Of a DNA stretch of 64,000 nt, positions 9,377 to 21,310 are shown piece by piece (within the stretch, counting starts at the first letter, position 1; the number at the start of each line of letters is the position of its first letter). The stretch comes from Nitrosospira sp. GTDB taxonomy: Bacteria > Pseudomonadota > Gammaproteobacteria > Burkholderiales > Nitrosomonadaceae. The translations under genes and the position numbers were made by a program. Location: positions 44,658 to 108,657 of the forward strand of contig JACDSH010000019.1 in the NCBI GenBank assembly GCA_013450215.1, in the 5' to 3' direction. Below the pieces are notes generated by a model. It made no database searches. It was not told the origin of the DNA and worked only from the letters and a program-made list of their open reading frames with translations.

Positions 9377-10144
9377 TCAAGCTGCTTTCTTCACGCTTGC
9401 TATGCGGTTTTCGTGCTGCAGTGTTTCCTGTGTACGAACCGCAAAGCCATTGGAATAGCGTAAATCAACATATGTAAAATTTTGATTCAACTGCGCGACG
9501 CTGCGGTCGTATGTTGAAACATAACGCAGCAACCGATCTTCCATTCGATCACGTCCTAACTCAAGCACAGTCCCATTTTCTAGTTGAATTCTCCAGGCGC
9601 GTCTCGGCGACAGAACTAACTGAGCAATATCCTGCTGCAACGGCTGCAGTAATTTACTGAAGGCAACGTATTGCGCCACCACATCGAAGGAGCTTCCGGT
9701 TGGCCCGATGAATATCGGCAGCCTCTCCTCACCCCCAACGACTGATCCGACAAATAACTCTCCGTGACTATTTACAAGCTCTTCTCCGCCCCACTGCGCT
9801 ACCGCCACATGCTCTTCCAAAGTTACCTCTAGACCCTGTGGCCAATGCCGCCGCAAACTTGCAACCCTTACCCATGACAGCCTCTCGAATCCTTCACGTA
9901 TTGCGTCCAGATTTATCGTCAGAAAATTACCTTCAATCTCACCTCGAACTACTTTATCTATTTGCTCACGAGTAACGTGTTTCAATTCCTTTCCGCTATT
10001 GCTAGCCCCAATCACTTTCACCTGCTTCACCGGAATCATTGATGAGTTCACTGCCCATGACCCAATGATGTAGGTTGCCGCAAGTGCCGCAATCCACAGC
10101 AGCAGATTGGCCAATAGGCGTAAGGCCTGGTGGTTATCCCACAT
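9377..10144 (-). CDS. ftsQ: Cell division protein FtsQ
   Basis: FtsQ (255 residues), a bitopic inner-membrane protein that links early and late divisome proteins. One N-terminal transmembrane segment ([19 protein letters not shown]) is followed by a POTRA domain starting at [12 protein letters not shown] and containing [21 protein letters not shown] in pieces typical of the family. The C-terminal part contains [13 protein letters not shown], the usual end of the beta domain. Its start overlaps the end of ddl by 11 bases, which suggests translational coupling. Confidence 0.95.
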   Translation of the reverse strand: MWDNHQALRLLANLLLWIAALAATYIIGSWAVNSSMIPVKQVKVIGASNSGKELKHVTREQIDKVVRGEIEGNFLTINLDAIREGFERLSWVRVASLRRHWPQGLEVTLEEHVAVAQWGGEELVNSHGELFVGSVVGGEERLPIFIGPTGSSFDVVAQYVAFSKLLQPLQQDIAQLVLSPRRAWRIQLENGTVLELGRDRMEDRLLRYVSTYDRSVAQLNQNFTYVDLRYSNGFAVRTQETLQHENRIASVKKAA

Positions 10145-11051
10145 GGGCCGACTCTAGTATTGTCACTACCAGGTCCTCAAATGTGATTCCTGCTGCTCTT
10201 GCCGCCATTGGCACGAGACTGTGATCGGTCATTCCGGGTGAAGTATTAGTCTCTAGAAAGTAAGCGCTTCCTAGCTTATCTAGCATTACATCCACTCTGC
10301 CCCAGCCCTCACATCCCAAAATCTTGTGTGCCTGTAGAGCTTGCTCTTGAATTACCAGTTCCTCTCCTGCAGACAGGCCGCTCGGGCAGAAATAACAAGT
10401 ATCATTTGCAAAATATTTAGCTTGATAATCGTACAGCCCTCCCGCTGGCTCGATCCGTACCAGAGGTAATGGAGTCTCTCCCAGAATCGCAGCCGTCAGC
10501 TCTATTCCATCGATGAATTGCTCTGCCAATACGACCGCATCATGCTTTGCGGCTAACTTGTAGGCAGCTTGCAAGTCCTCTTCTACCATCACCTTGCTCA
10601 ATCCTATTGTCGATCCTTCGCGCGACGGCTTTACGATAAGTGGCAGCCCCAATTCCTTCACCACAGCAGCTAAATCGCTTTGTTCATCGAGTACGGCATA
10701 ACGCGGCGTTTTAATTCCTGCTGCTTGCCACAGCAGTTTGGTGCGCCACTTGTCCATCGCCAGTGCACTCGCCATGACGCCGCTCCCGGTATACGGCAAT
10801 CCCATTAACTCCAAGGCCCCTTGCACAGTTCCATCTTCGCCATATCGTCCATGTAATGCGATATGCGCTCTTTTGAAACCCTGCCGTAACAATTCTTCCA
10901 TCGCCTCTTCGGCTGGATCAAAAGGGTATGCATCCACGCCTTTGCGTCTCAGCCCATCCAGCACTGCTTGCCCGCTCCTGAGTGAGATCGCACGTTCAGC
11001 TGAACGGCCACCCAAGAGAACTGCTACTTTTCCGAAGTCATGATTATTCAC
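10134..11051 (-). CDS. ddl: D-alanine--D-alanine ligase
   Basis: An ATP-grasp ligase of about 305 residues that joins two D-alanines for the peptidoglycan stem peptide. Visible features are the N-terminal [38 protein letters not shown] in the ATP-binding part, and the C-terminal metal and substrate site [18 protein letters not shown] chose GTG at 11051 because GGGAG (11061-11065) lies 9 bases upstream; a TTG at 11057 is only 3 bases from the same site. This is the DdlB-type gene normally found in dcw clusters. It ends inside ftsQ and follows murB. Confidence 0.95.
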   Translation of the reverse strand: MNNHDFGKVAVLLGGRSAERAISLRSGQAVLDGLRRKGVDAYPFDPAEEAMEELLRQGFKRAHIALHGRYGEDGTVQGALELMGLPYTGSGVMASALAMDKWRTKLLWQAAGIKTPRYAVLDEQSDLAAVVKELGLPLIVKPSREGSTIGLSKVMVEEDLQAAYKLAAKHDAVVLAEQFIDGIELTAAILGETPLPLVRIEPAGGLYDYQAKYFANDTCYFCPSGLSAGEELVIQEQALQAHKILGCEGWGRVDVMLDKLGSAYFLETNTSPGMTDHSLVPMAARAAGITFEDLVVTILESAHVG

Positions 11052-11106
11052 AATCAAGCACTCCCGCCCAATAAATCAATAAACCAAATTTTAAATTTAT
11101 CGTTAA

Positions 11107-12084
11107 TCATTTGGCCTCACCGATGATTCGCACTTCCTGTATCAACTCCACTCCAGTTCTCTCTTTTACCATTCTGCGCAACGCCACAATTACCATTTCA
11201 ATATCTGTGGCGGTGGCGTTGTTTGCATTAACAATGAAGTTTGCATGCTTAGTTGAAACCATCGCACCACCGATACAGAAACCCTTTAGTCCACTCGCCT
11301 CGATCAATCGAGCCGCATGATCTCCCGGTGGGTTTCGAAATACTGAACCAGCATTGGGCAGACTCAATGGTTGACTTTCGATTCTATGGGAGAGCAATTC
11401 TTTAATTCTCTTTCGCGATGCGGCGACCTCGCCGCTCTTTAGTCTGAACCACCCCCCTACAAACCACTCTTCACTCCCAACGCTCCCAAATCCAGGGCGT
11501 AATGCAACATGCCGGTAATCTATTGTGAAGTCCTTATGATTACGTACCTGCAACTGTCCGGCACGGCCAATCATCTGAACATTCTCGACAATGTCCCAAG
11601 TTTCGCTGCCATAGCAGCCAGCATTCATTGTCAACGCTCCGCCCACTGTTCCAGGTATGCCAGCCAAAAATTCGGCGCCGGCCAGCCCATGTACTGCCGC
11701 ATATCGCGCGACCTTGGCACAGGACACACCCGCCTCCGTATATATCAATCCTCCATCTGAACTCTGTTCCTCAAGATTCAGCCCTTTCAAACGCATGTGA
11801 AGCAGGATAAGTGTGCCGCGCACCCCACCGTCACGTACCAGCAAATTGCTGCCCAACCCAACCATATATACCGGCTCCCCTTTCGGCAAAACTCGCATAA
11901 ACTGAATAAGGTCGTTCAAATCAGCTGGAATATAAACACGTTGCGCTTCACCCCCTACCCGCCACGATATGTGCTTCCTCATCGACTCATTCACTCGCAC
12001 CTCTCCGCGCAGGGCTTCTCCCATCCCCTTCTTATGAAGCGCGTATGAGTGAGTCTCAAATTTATTAGGCTCTGTCATATCCAT
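11107..12084 (-). CDS. murB: UDP-N-acetylenolpyruvoylglucosamine reductase (MurB)
   Basis: MurB (325 residues) reduces UDP-GlcNAc-enolpyruvate to UDP-MurNAc with NADPH and FAD. The FAD-binding stretch [16 protein letters not shown] and [18 protein letters not shown] are conserved. [19 protein letters not shown] contains the catalytic serine region. The C-terminal [14 protein letters not shown] is typical of MurB. Its ATG directly abuts the murC stop codon (TGA then ATG), so translation of the two is probably coupled. A second in-frame ATG two codons later is possible. Confidence 0.97.
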   Translation of the reverse strand: MDMTEPNKFETHSYALHKKGMGEALRGEVRVNESMRKHISWRVGGEAQRVYIPADLNDLIQFMRVLPKGEPVYMVGLGSNLLVRDGGVRGTLILLHMRLKGLNLEEQSSDGGLIYTEAGVSCAKVARYAAVHGLAGAEFLAGIPGTVGGALTMNAGCYGSETWDIVENVQMIGRAGQLQVRNHKDFTIDYRHVALRPGFGSVGSEEWFVGGWFRLKSGEVAASRKRIKELLSHRIESQPLSLPNAGSVFRNPPGDHAARLIEASGLKGFCIGGAMVSTKHANFIVNANNATATDIEMVIVALRRMVKERTGVELIQEVRIIGEAK

Positions 12085-13497
12085 TCATGCATCCCACATC
12101 GCAGTAATTGACGCCACTGCACCCACCGATCCTGCTCCCATCACCAGGACTACATCGCCATCCTGCACCACCCTCCTGATAGCAGCAGGCATCTCATCCA
12201 CTGTCTCAACATAAATTGGCTCTACCTTCCCCTGTATCCTTAGTGCTCGAGCTAACGACTTACTATCAGCAGCCACGATTGGCACCTCACCCGCGGGATA
12301 AACTTCGGTTAATAACAGCACGTCAACGGTTGATAATACTTTGATAAAATCTTCAAATACGTCACGCGTACGCGAATAGCGATGCGGCTGAAACGCCAAC
12401 AACAAACGACGACCAGGGAACGCTCCTCGCGCAGCTGCAATAGTCGCAGCCATTTCTACAGGGTGGTGGCCATAATCATCGACCAGTGTGAAGCAACCGT
12501 TTTGACCATTCTCTGTTTTATCTATTTTGATCTCGCCATACCGCTGGAAACGGCGCCCCACTCCTCCGAATCTTGCTAGTGCCTTGATGATAACCTCGTC
12601 GGCCACCCCTACCTCGTTCCCAACGGCAATCGCCGCCAACGCATTTTGTACGTTATGCAGACCCGGGAGATTCAGTGATATTTCAAGCTTGCGTGTCTTT
12701 CCACACGTCCCCACTATCGCGGTAAAACACATCCGCCCTCCGCTGTGATGAATATTCACAGCACGGATCATTGCTTTATCTGACAGTCCGTATGTTGTGA
12801 TCGGTTTAGCGATGGCGGGCATGATTTCACTTACATTCGCATCGTCTATGCACAGCATCACCATCCCGTAAAAAGGTAGGTGCTGCACAAAGTCTACAAA
12901 CGCCTGCTTGAGTCTGCCGAAATCATGGCCATAGGTCTCCATATGATCGGCATCGATATTGGTCACTACCGCTAACACCGGTTGCAAACAGAGGAATGAT
13001 GCGTCCGACTCATCCGCTTCAACCACAATGAATTCACCACTCCCCAGTCTGGCATTCGAACCTGAAGCTTCTAATCTGCCACCAATAACGAAAGTGGGGT
13101 CCATTCCCGCTTCCGCCAGGATGCTTGCAATCAGGCTAGTGGTGGTAGTCTTTCCATGTGTACCTGCAACGGCGATGCCCTGTCGTAACCTCATCAGTTC
13201 CGCCAGCATCATTGCGCGGGGCACCACAGGAATATTGCGCTCATGTGCTTCAGTCACTTCTGGATTGTCTGGCTTCACTGCTGTTGATGTCACGACAGCA
13301 TCTGCCGATACCACCTGATTACTTTCATGTCCCAAATAGATAGTGATTCCTAGACTTTTTAGACGTTGCGTTGTGGCACTGTCAGTCAAGTCTGAACCAC
13401 TCACTTGGTAACCTAAGTTAAACATTACCTCTGCAATGCCACTCATGCCAGAGCCGCCAATACCAATAAAATGAATGTGTTTGACTTTATGCTTCAT
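12085..13497 (-). CDS. murC: UDP-N-acetylmuramate--L-alanine ligase (MurC)
   Basis: MurC (470 residues) adds the first amino acid, L-alanine, to UDP-MurNAc. The N-terminal Rossmann loop [17 protein letters not shown], the ATP loop [10 protein letters not shown] (about 111-120), the metal-binding [10 protein letters not shown], and the C-terminal [13 protein letters not shown] and [10 protein letters not shown] are all present. It follows murG by 10 bases and abuts murB. No defects seen. Confidence 0.98.
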   Translation of the reverse strand: MKHKVKHIHFIGIGGSGMSGIAEVMFNLGYQVSGSDLTDSATTQRLKSLGITIYLGHESNQVVSADAVVTSTAVKPDNPEVTEAHERNIPVVPRAMMLAELMRLRQGIAVAGTHGKTTTTSLIASILAEAGMDPTFVIGGRLEASGSNARLGSGEFIVVEADESDASFLCLQPVLAVVTNIDADHMETYGHDFGRLKQAFVDFVQHLPFYGMVMLCIDDANVSEIMPAIAKPITTYGLSDKAMIRAVNIHHSGGRMCFTAIVGTCGKTRKLEISLNLPGLHNVQNALAAIAVGNEVGVADEVIIKALARFGGVGRRFQRYGEIKIDKTENGQNGCFTLVDDYGHHPVEMAATIAAARGAFPGRRLLLAFQPHRYSRTRDVFEDFIKVLSTVDVLLLTEVYPAGEVPIVAADSKSLARALRIQGKVEPIYVETVDEMPAAIRRVVQDGDVVLVMGAGSVGAVASITAMWDA

Positions 13498-13507
13498 GAT
13501 TCTCGGC

Positions 13508-14593
13508 TCATATTCTTGCCAATCCCATACACACTTCAGCCACTATTTGTGTCGCATCGGGTTTCGCTAGTGCGCGCGCTTTCACCGCCATCTCTGCTAA
13601 CCTCTCACGGCTTAATTTCGTTAAGAGTGTTGCCAACCCTTGTGGGGTCAGTTCATTTTGTGGAATCAGTACCGCAGCATCCCGCTCACTCAGGAATCTA
13701 GCATTACTGGATTGATGGTCATCTACGGCATATGGGAACGGCACTAGTATGCTTGCCACACCTGCTGCTGCCAGCTCTGCAATTGTGAGAGCACCGGCCC
13801 GACAAATAACAAGATCAGATGCCTCGTAACAGGCTGCCATATCCTCGATGAAGGCAACCAGATCGCCTGTCACTCCAGCTTCTTCATAATTTTTTGTTAA
13901 TGCCTCTAGATGGTTTGTTCCCCCCTGGTGCTTTACCCTCGGACGCCTGTCTTCTGACATTAATTTCAATGCCTGTGGCACGATAGTATTTAACGCATAC
14001 GCGCCCAAGCTACCTCCTATCACCAGCAGACTCAGCCTCTGACCATCATTCATATCGTTGCTGGCATACCTTTTCTCGGGCGCAGTCATCTGAGCAATCT
14101 CATTGCGCACCGGATTACCAGAAAAAATTGCCTTCTTATTGCCCCTGATTGCATAGGGAAAGCCCAGTAAAACTTTATCTGCAAACTTTGCCAGCACTCT
14201 ATTGGTAAGACCCGCTATCGAATTCTGTTCGTGTATTACCAGCGGCTTACCCAATATCGCAGCCATCATGCCGCCAGGGAACGCAGGATATCCCCCCAAA
14301 CCCAAAACTACATCTGGACGCACCTGATAAATCACCTTGGCACTTTGCCAAAATGCTCGCAGCAACTGTAGCGGCAATCCTATCCATGCCCCGATACTTT
14401 TGTTCCGCACTCCAGAGAACTGAATGGTCCTTATGTCATACCCACGTTTTGGCACCAAGATGGTCTCCATCCCTCCCTCAGTTCCCAGCCACACAACGTG
14501 CCAACCTACTGCCTTCATGTAATCTGCCACTGCTAGTCCAGGGAACACGTGCCCACCAGTTCCACCAGCCATGATCAAGATAGTGCGTTCCAA
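13508..14593 (-). CDS. murG: Undecaprenyl-PP-MurNAc-pentapeptide GlcNAc transferase (MurG)
   Basis: MurG (about 361 residues from the chosen start) transfers GlcNAc to lipid I to make lipid II at the inner face of the cytoplasmic membrane. The N-terminal G-loop [18 protein letters not shown] and [12 protein letters not shown] are typical, as is the C-terminal donor site [20 protein letters not shown]. There is no ATG near the start. TTG at 14593 lies 8 bases from a strong GGAGGA (14602-14607) and is the best choice; GTG at 14599 is only 2 bases from it. A longer frame from TTG 14641 would overlap ftsW and has no binding site. Confidence 0.95.
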   Translation of the reverse strand: MERTILIMAGGTGGHVFPGLAVADYMKAVGWHVVWLGTEGGMETILVPKRGYDIRTIQFSGVRNKSIGAWIGLPLQLLRAFWQSAKVIYQVRPDVVLGLGGYPAFPGGMMAAILGKPLVIHEQNSIAGLTNRVLAKFADKVLLGFPYAIRGNKKAIFSGNPVRNEIAQMTAPEKRYASNDMNDGQRLSLLVIGGSLGAYALNTIVPQALKLMSEDRRPRVKHQGGTNHLEALTKNYEEAGVTGDLVAFIEDMAACYEASDLVICRAGALTIAELAAAGVASILVPFPYAVDDHQSSNARFLSERDAAVLIPQNELTPQGLATLLTKLSRERLAEMAVKARALAKPDATQIVAEVCMGLARI

Positions 14594-14630
14594 GTCCACA
14601 CTCCTCCATTTATTTTCGGCGTGTACCCAC

Positions 14631-15800
14631 TCACAAGGCAAATCCCCGCATACTTTGTCGATTCTCCCAATCTACTCGCAGCAACACCGCAAGAGCCACA
14701 CAGTTAGCAACAATACTGCTGCCGCCGAAGCTCATCAGCGGCAGAGTCAATCCTTTGGTCGGCAATATTCCCATGTTCACACCCATATTGATGAGAGCCT
14801 GTACTCCTAGCCATACACCGATACCTTGTGCCACCAACGCGGAAAAGTGTCGTTCCTGCATCGCAGCCTGACGCCCTATTACAAAGGATCGCACCACCAG
14901 TCCTGCAAATAATATTACGACCGCTACTACACCGACAAAGCCTAACTCTTCTGCAATTACTGCCAATAGGAAATCGGTATGCGCTTCTGGCAGATAAAAA
15001 AGTTTTTCTACGCTACCACCCAGCCCGACACCCAACCACTCACCTCGTCCGAACGCAATTAGTGCATGACTTAGCTGATAGCCTTTTCCATAAGGATCAA
15101 TCCACGGATCCATGAACCCTACAATGCGCTGCATCCGGTAAGGCTCAATCCAAATCAGCGTCAATAGACCAACGATCAGGATGCTGATTAACCCCATGAA
15201 CACCTTCAAGTTAACCCCTCCCAGAAAGAGTGTTGCCATCACAATGGCGGTGATAACGACGAATGCTCCGAAGTCTGGCTCTTTCAGCAGCAGTAAACCG
15301 ATCACCGACATCACAACTAGTATCGGGAAAAACCCTTTTCGAAAGTTATCTAGGTGCACTCTCTTCCTGATGGTGTAATCGGCGGCATAAATCACCATAA
15401 ATAATTTTACGAACTCGGATGGCTGAAAATTGACTACCAGCAGCGATATCCAGCGACGGCTTCCATTAACTTCTCGCCCTATCCCCGGAATGAGCACCAA
15501 AACCAGCAGCAGCACCCCCAACAAGAGTAAACGGAATGAGTATTTCTGCCATATCGGCATCGGCACTTGGAACGCAATCAACCCGACTAATATACCGATT
15601 AGCAGATAAGCACCATGCCGCATAAGAAAATGGGCTGCGTATCCACCGGTACCTCGCGCCGCCTCAGCGATTGCAATAGAAGCGGAGTAAACCATCACCA
15701 GTCCCAGGCTCAGCAAAAGTATCGCTGACCAGACTAAAATCTGATCAAAGTCCTGCGCTATCCTTTGATTACCAATGTCAGTTTGGTAAATCATTGGCAT
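14631..15800 (-). CDS. ftsW: Peptidoglycan glycosyltransferase FtsW
   Basis: FtsW (389 residues), the SEDS-family glycan polymerase of the divisome. It is a polytopic membrane protein with about ten hydrophobic segments. Conserved pieces include [54 protein letters not shown] and [19 protein letters not shown]. The C-terminal [14 protein letters not shown] is typical. It works with FtsI, encoded upstream in the cluster. It overlaps the end of murD by 10 bases. Confidence 0.97.
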   Translation of the reverse strand: MPMIYQTDIGNQRIAQDFDQILVWSAILLLSLGLVMVYSASIAIAEAARGTGGYAAHFLMRHGAYLLIGILVGLIAFQVPMPIWQKYSFRLLLLGVLLLVLVLIPGIGREVNGSRRWISLLVVNFQPSEFVKLFMVIYAADYTIRKRVHLDNFRKGFFPILVVMSVIGLLLLKEPDFGAFVVITAIVMATLFLGGVNLKVFMGLISILIVGLLTLIWIEPYRMQRIVGFMDPWIDPYGKGYQLSHALIAFGRGEWLGVGLGGSVEKLFYLPEAHTDFLLAVIAEELGFVGVVAVVILFAGLVVRSFVIGRQAAMQERHFSALVAQGIGVWLGVQALINMGVNMGILPTKGLTLPLMSFGGSSIVANCVALAVLLRVDWENRQSMRGFAL

Positions 15801-17206
15801 GGGCCTTGAACAATCTTGGCTGGAATTCTTGCAGCTAGGTCCCTAACTGCTGCAACAAAAACCTCTGCTCGATGTGCATAATTTCTGAACATATCAAGGC
15901 TGGCACAAGCGGGTGACATCAGCACCACATCCCCTTGTTCCGCCAACATAAAACTTTTTTGCACCGCTTCTTCCATCGTCTTTGCTTGATGCACCGGTAT
16001 GATGCAGCCAGCAAGCGCAGCCTCAATCTTTTTTGCATCTCGCCCAATCAGAACTACCGCACGCACACGCTCAACCACTGAGTGTTTCAATGGTGTGAAG
16101 TCCTGCCCCTTTCCGTCACCGCCGGCGATCAGCACTACCCGTTGCGTCATGCCGTTAAGCGCTGCAACCGTAGCTCCGACATTAGTGCCCTTCGAGTCGT
16201 CGTAAAATGTGACACCTCCGAATGTCGCTACTTTTTCTACCCGATGTGGAAGTCCCTTGAATTCACGTAAAGCCTGTAATAATGATCCGAAAGGTAATTC
16301 AATGGCTCGACATAGTCCCAATGCGGCGAGTGCATTAACTACATTGTGCTGACCAATAAGATTTAACTCGCTTGTTCTCATCAGGCGTGTTCTTCCCTGT
16401 ACCAACCATGTATCACCACCCTCATGCAACAAGCCAAAATCATTCTCAGAAACAGGCTCACCCAGGCCAAAAGTTATCTGCTTTCTCCCGGGCACAGCCA
16501 TTGCACGTACCATCGGGTCATCTCTGTTAAGAACCTGGGTTCCATTCACCTCGCTTAGGAATATCCTTTTTTTGGCCGCGACATAATCTGGCATTCCTAC
16601 ATATCGATCTAAATGGTCTTCGCATAGATTTAACACTGTGGCTGCATCAGGGCTGAGGCTTCGAGTTGTCTCCAATTGAAAACTGGAAAGCTCCAGAACC
16701 CATACCTGAGGAAATTTGCCAGAGTCTTCCCGTCGCATCAATGCATCCAGTGCTGCAGGGCCAATATTGCCCGCCACTTCAGCATCACAGCCGGCCTTCT
16801 TAGCCATTGCTCCCACCATGGCAGTTACCGTTGTTTTCCCGTTTGAACCAGTGATTCCCAGAATTTTTGATTCTGATCTGCCGAGCCGTCTAATCGCTTG
16901 CGCGAAAAGCTCTATATCACCCACTACTGAAACACCGCGCTTTACTGCATCCTGCATTAATGGTTCTGCCAGCGTTATACCTGGGCTGACCGCTATGAGA
17001 TCTATACGTGAAAATATCTTAGCGACAAATTTTCCGGTGAATATCTGAGAAATTGGTATGACTCTTTGTATTGCATCCAGATTAGGTGGTACAGCACGGC
17101 TGTCTGCGACACGCACAATCGCACCTTGGCGTGTCAGCCACTTAATCATGGACAATCCGGTTTCCCCCATCCCCAGTACCAGCACCGTTTTATCTTGTAA
17201 ATTCAT
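15791..17206 (-). CDS. murD: UDP-N-acetylmuramoylalanine--D-glutamate ligase (MurD)
   Basis: MurD (471 residues) adds D-glutamate to UDP-MurNAc-L-Ala. The N-terminal fold [17 protein letters not shown] binds the uridine moiety. The ATP loop [14 protein letters not shown] is at about 117-130. LELSSFQLE and [10 protein letters not shown] are the central conserved stretches, and [12 protein letters not shown] and the C-terminal [20 protein letters not shown] complete the family pattern. It lies between mraY and ftsW, with a short overlap into ftsW. Confidence 0.98.
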   Translation of the reverse strand: MNLQDKTVLVLGMGETGLSMIKWLTRQGAIVRVADSRAVPPNLDAIQRVIPISQIFTGKFVAKIFSRIDLIAVSPGITLAEPLMQDAVKRGVSVVGDIELFAQAIRRLGRSESKILGITGSNGKTTVTAMVGAMAKKAGCDAEVAGNIGPAALDALMRREDSGKFPQVWVLELSSFQLETTRSLSPDAATVLNLCEDHLDRYVGMPDYVAAKKRIFLSEVNGTQVLNRDDPMVRAMAVPGRKQITFGLGEPVSENDFGLLHEGGDTWLVQGRTRLMRTSELNLIGQHNVVNALAALGLCRAIELPFGSLLQALREFKGLPHRVEKVATFGGVTFYDDSKGTNVGATVAALNGMTQRVVLIAGGDGKGQDFTPLKHSVVERVRAVVLIGRDAKKIEAALAGCIIPVHQAKTMEEAVQKSFMLAEQGDVVLMSPACASLDMFRNYAHRAEVFVAAVRDLAARIPAKIVQGPCQ

Positions 17207-17225
17207 AAGACCACTTCAGAGTCTT

Positions 17226-18311
17226 TCATCTCAATTTCAGTGTGGACAAGCCAATCAGCACTAGCATCATAGTAATAATCCAAAACCTCACCACCACCTG
17301 ATTTTCTTTCCACCCCTTCAACTCGTAGTGATGATGCAATGGCGCCATCCTAAAAATACGTTTCCCTGTCATCTTGAATGACGCCACTTGTAACATCACA
17401 GATAGAGTCTCTACAACGAATACCCCACCCATGATGACTAATACAATCTCCTGGCGCACGATCACTGTTACTACGCCTAGTGCAGCACCCAACGCCAGCG
17501 CACCGACATCACCCATGAACACCTCAGCTGGGTATGCGTTGAACCATAGAAAGGCAAGTCCAGCTCCAGCCATGGCGCCACAGAAAATAGCTAGCTCACC
17601 TACATGTGGGATATAAGGAATACCGAGATATTTCGCAAATACTGAATGGCCTGTCACATAAGCAAACACCGCCAACGCACTGCTGATCATTACAATGGGC
17701 ATGATAGCCAAACCATCCAGCCCATCAGTCAAGTTGACCGCGTTGCTAGTCCCAACGATGACAAAATAGCTCAACATCACAAAACCGAATATTCCAAGTG
17801 GTATTACTACCTGCTTGAAAAATGGCACGATTAAACTGGTCTGTTCTGGCAAATCTGCTGTGAATGCGAGATACAGCGCCACCGAAATTGCAATTAAAGA
17901 TTGCCAGAAGAACTTGGACTTGGCCGATATCCCTTTGGGGTTTCGATATACCACCTTGCGGTAATCATCCACCCAACCGACAACACCAAAACCCAACGTA
18001 GTTAGCAGTACCACCCACACATAACGATTACTCAAATCCGACCACAATAAGGTGGTGACGGCAATAGACAACAATATTAGTGCGCCGCCCATGGTTGGCG
18101 TTCCAACCTTAACAAGGTGAGACTGAGGACCATCATCGCGTACCGATTGCCCGATTTTATAAGCAGTGAGCTTGCGTATCATGGCCGGACCTACCGCGAA
18201 TGAGATCACCAGCGCAGTTAGTGCTGCGAATACTGCACGTAACGTAATGTAATTGAACACGTTAAAGATTCGAATATCTTGGGACATCCATTGAGCGAGT
18301 TCTAGCAACAT
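17226..18311 (-). CDS. mraY: Phospho-N-acetylmuramoyl-pentapeptide transferase (MraY)
   Basis: MraY (361 residues) transfers phospho-MurNAc-pentapeptide to undecaprenyl phosphate to make lipid I. It is an integral membrane enzyme with about ten hydrophobic segments. The active-site motifs are visible: [22 protein letters not shown] (aspartate pair), [28 protein letters not shown], and the histidine cluster [13 protein letters not shown]. About 60 bases separate it from murF, the largest gap in the mur part of the cluster. Confidence 0.98.
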   Translation of the reverse strand: MLLELAQWMSQDIRIFNVFNYITLRAVFAALTALVISFAVGPAMIRKLTAYKIGQSVRDDGPQSHLVKVGTPTMGGALILLSIAVTTLLWSDLSNRYVWVVLLTTLGFGVVGWVDDYRKVVYRNPKGISAKSKFFWQSLIAISVALYLAFTADLPEQTSLIVPFFKQVVIPLGIFGFVMLSYFVIVGTSNAVNLTDGLDGLAIMPIVMISSALAVFAYVTGHSVFAKYLGIPYIPHVGELAIFCGAMAGAGLAFLWFNAYPAEVFMGDVGALALGAALGVVTVIVRQEIVLVIMGGVFVVETLSVMLQVASFKMTGKRIFRMAPLHHHYELKGWKENQVVVRFWIITMMLVLIGLSTLKLR

Positions 18312-18371
18312 AGCGAGTGCGCCATTGAAATTTGTTTTTTTATTGTCATTCCATGTTTAACAATTCTTTGC

Positions 18372-19730
18372 TCATGACTCGATAGCCTTGACAACTCGCT
18401 CCATCTGCATGAAGCGCGATCCCTTGACCAGTATCGTGACATCTGCTGCCAACTGGTCCCTAACCTCGGCCACCAGCTCCTCGATTCGCTCATAATGCCG
18501 TGCACCCTTACCAAATTTATCTACTGTAGCTGCGCTTAACTTACCCATAGCAAACAACCCATCCAATCCTGCAAGTCGAGCCTCTTCACCTATTTGTTCG
18601 TGCAGAGTCACAGCATTTGAACCCAACTCACCCATATCGCCCAACACTAAGATTCTTTTACCTGGAGCGGCCGCTAGCAAGGCTATAGCAGCACGTACCG
18701 ACTCTGGATTAGCGTTATAACTGTCATCTATCAATATCGCCTCATTCAGCCCATGTTTTTTCTGCATTCGACCCTTTATCCCGCAGAAGCCCATTAATCC
18801 TTGCGCTATGGTCTCTTTACCTATTCCCATTGCCGTTGTTGCCGCTGCAGCTGCGAGTGCGTTGCGAACGTTATGCTCCCCCGGGACCTGCAATGACACT
18901 TCCTCAGTGCCGTCTGGAAGCATCAATTTCATTTTGATGTTAAATAGATTTGTCTGGTAATGTGCGCTCACCATCGCACCTGAGTTCAAGCCAAAATCAA
19001 CTACCCTCCTGCTGCCTGCAAGTTTTCTCCATAATGGTGCGTACACATCATCAGCATTGATGACCGCCACTCCCTTTAATCCCAATCCTTCGAAAATCTC
19101 ACCCTTGGCACGAGCTACTGCTTCCACTGAACCCAACCCATCAAGATGCGCCTCACCCGCATTATTTATCAATGCCACGCTTGGCCTTACTAATTCGCTG
19201 AGGTACCCAATCTCACCTGCATGATTCATTCCCATTTCGATCACCGCGTAATCATGCTTCTCACGCATTCGCAGCAACATCTGCGGCACTCCGATATCAT
19301 TGTTAAGGTTCCCTTCAGTCGATAACACCTTGTCTTTACTACCTGTCGTCTGTGACAAAATCGATGCAATCATTTCTTTTACAGTTGTCTTACCATTACT
19401 TCCTGTTACTGCCACTAACGGCAGCGTAAAACGTCTGCGCCAGTGTCCAGCAAGCCGCCCTAGTCCTATCCGCGTATCCTTCACGAATATCAAAGGAATT
19501 CCTAATTCCTTAATTTTGATTTCAGTTGCCTGGTTCACCATTGCTGCTACCGCACCTTTATCGCTCGCTGTGGAAACAAACTCATCGCCATCGAACTTCT
19601 CCCCTTTTAGTCCAATAAATAAATCGCCACGTTCTATCTTGCGGCTATCGGTGCTGACCCCGGTAAAGAGGATATCTTTACCTTGCCACTCACTACCCAG
19701 AGCACTCGCCGCTTCCTTAACTGTCATCAT
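18372..19730 (-). CDS. murF: UDP-N-acetylmuramoyl-tripeptide--D-Ala-D-Ala ligase (MurF)
   Basis: MurF (452 residues) adds the D-Ala-D-Ala dipeptide made by Ddl to the UDP-MurNAc tripeptide. The N-terminal domain contains GVSTDSRKIERGDLFIGLKG. The ATP loop [14 protein letters not shown] is at about 107-120. VIEMGMNHAGEI and IDDSYNANPESVRAA are characteristic MurF stretches. The C-terminal ILVKGSRFMQMERVV is intact. Its start overlaps the murE stop by 4 bases; two consecutive ATG codons are present. Confidence 0.97.
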   Translation of the reverse strand: MMTVKEAASALGSEWQGKDILFTGVSTDSRKIERGDLFIGLKGEKFDGDEFVSTASDKGAVAAMVNQATEIKIKELGIPLIFVKDTRIGLGRLAGHWRRRFTLPLVAVTGSNGKTTVKEMIASILSQTTGSKDKVLSTEGNLNNDIGVPQMLLRMREKHDYAVIEMGMNHAGEIGYLSELVRPSVALINNAGEAHLDGLGSVEAVARAKGEIFEGLGLKGVAVINADDVYAPLWRKLAGSRRVVDFGLNSGAMVSAHYQTNLFNIKMKLMLPDGTEEVSLQVPGEHNVRNALAAAAATTAMGIGKETIAQGLMGFCGIKGRMQKKHGLNEAILIDDSYNANPESVRAAIALLAAAPGKRILVLGDMGELGSNAVTLHEQIGEEARLAGLDGLFAMGKLSAATVDKFGKGARHYERIEELVAEVRDQLAADVTILVKGSRFMQMERVVKAIES

Positions 19731-21310
19731 GCTTGCACCCGAACCTCTTGCTTTACTAAACCTTGCAGTACCTGCCGCGCGACTTCTGTGTCGCTAAAAG
19801 GAAGTCTTTGCCCCCTGATCTCCTGATACATTTCATGTCCCTTCCCAGCGATTAGTACTATGTCACCCTTCCTCGCACTGCTTATTGCACGATAAATCGC
19901 CATCGCTCGGTCTTCTTCAATATAGTAATTAGCATCCGCTGCTGCTGCGATCTCGTTGATGATGTTCCGTGGATTTTCGCTTCGTGGATTATCACTGGTG
20001 ATGATGACTTCATCTGCCAACTTAGATGCAACCTTCCCCAGCATTGGGCGCTTACCACGATCACGCTCGCCCCCGCATCCAAATACACAGACTAATTTTG
20101 TGTCTTTAGTTCTTGTTTTATTTTGATCTTTAGGTTTGTTAAGAATTTCACGTAGCGTTGTCAATACTTTCTCAAGCGCGTCTGGGCTGTGCGCGTAATC
20201 CACCACCACAAGAGGCTGTTCTTGACCCCCCAGCCTCTCCATTCTTCCCATTACAGGCTGAACTTGTTGCATAACCTGCACTGCATCAACTAGTTTGACG
20301 TCACTGGCTATCAAAGTAGCCATCACCGATAACAAGTTCGAGGCATTGAATCGACCCACTACCCTCGTTTTAAATTTTGTCCGTTCACTTCCAAACTCAA
20401 CATCGAATTCCAGACCATCAATGCTTGACTTGAGATTACTCCCCTTCAACATTCTTATTTTTAGAGTCTCTATATCGAAAGTTTTTAGTTCCTTAAATCC
20501 ATAACCAATTACCTTCGTGTGGGTAGCCTCTAGCTGCTGCGCGAGCTCCACTCCAAACTCATCATCCATATTAAGCACGGCATACTTGAGTCCTGGCCAA
20601 TGGAATAATCTAGCCTTCACGGCACCGTATTCCTTCATATCTTTGTGATAGTCAAGATGATCACGCGTCAGATTAGTAAATAGCGCTACCGAAAATGTCG
20701 TTCCACTAATCCGTTCTTCTTTAATTCCATGCGATGAAACCTCCATGGCCACACATTCTGTATTTTGCTTTAAAAAATATGCCATTCGCTTCTGCAGCTG
20801 AACTCCATCCGGAGTTGTATTGGTGGTCGTCATAAGCGCCCCAAGAAATCCATCTCCTAATGTTCCAATGACTGCAGTTTTTCTGCCTAATGCTCCCATT
20901 GCTTGTGCGATCCAATGGCTGCACGAGGTCTTTCCGTTTGTTCCGGTGACTCCAATTACCCACAATTTCTGAGTTGGGTGACCATATACCTGATCCGCAA
21001 TTATTCCCGTTTTTTTTCGCAACCCATCTATCGGTAAATTTGGCACTTGCCAACCCGGATTCCATGAGAAGTCATGATGCCGTTCCCATAAAATGGCGTT
21101 CGCTCCTGCAGATATGGCTTGAGGTATGAATTCACATGCGTCAAATTTATTTCCAACACAAGCTAGAAATGTATCCCCCGGTTTTACCTCTCTACTATCA
21201 GTGACAAGATTATGAATCTTGACGCCCAGATCAGTTATTAGATGATCATCAGATTTTTTTTCTACCCCCCCCGCTGACTGCAATTCCTGTTTCACATCTC
21301 CCGTTTTCAT
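19727..21310 (-). CDS. murE: UDP-MurNAc-L-alanyl-D-glutamate--meso-DAP ligase (MurE)
   Basis: MurE (527 residues) adds the third residue of the stem peptide. The ATP loop VIGVTGTNGKTSC is at about 118-130 and YAHSPDALEKVL is conserved. The motif SDNPRSENP contains DNPR, which in the family selects meso-diaminopimelate rather than lysine, as expected for a Gram-negative. The first 25 or so residues extend beyond the usual family start and are encoded by DNA holding a G8 run and an A8 run at 21255-21272. The ATG at 21310 overlaps the ftsI stop. The extension may be real or the start may be lower, but no ATG occurs lower before the VTDSRE motif. Confidence 0.96.
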   Translation of the reverse strand: MKTGDVKQELQSAGGVEKKSDDHLITDLGVKIHNLVTDSREVKPGDTFLACVGNKFDACEFIPQAISAGANAILWERHHDFSWNPGWQVPNLPIDGLRKKTGIIADQVYGHPTQKLWVIGVTGTNGKTSCSHWIAQAMGALGRKTAVIGTLGDGFLGALMTTTNTTPDGVQLQKRMAYFLKQNTECVAMEVSSHGIKEERISGTTFSVALFTNLTRDHLDYHKDMKEYGAVKARLFHWPGLKYAVLNMDDEFGVELAQQLEATHTKVIGYGFKELKTFDIETLKIRMLKGSNLKSSIDGLEFDVEFGSERTKFKTRVVGRFNASNLLSVMATLIASDVKLVDAVQVMQQVQPVMGRMERLGGQEQPLVVVDYAHSPDALEKVLTTLREILNKPKDQNKTRTKDTKLVCVFGCGGERDRGKRPMLGKVASKLADEVIITSDNPRSENPRNIINEIAAAADANYYIEEDRAMAIYRAISSARKGDIVLIAGKGHEMYQEIRGQRLPFSDTEVARQVLQGLVKQEVRVQA

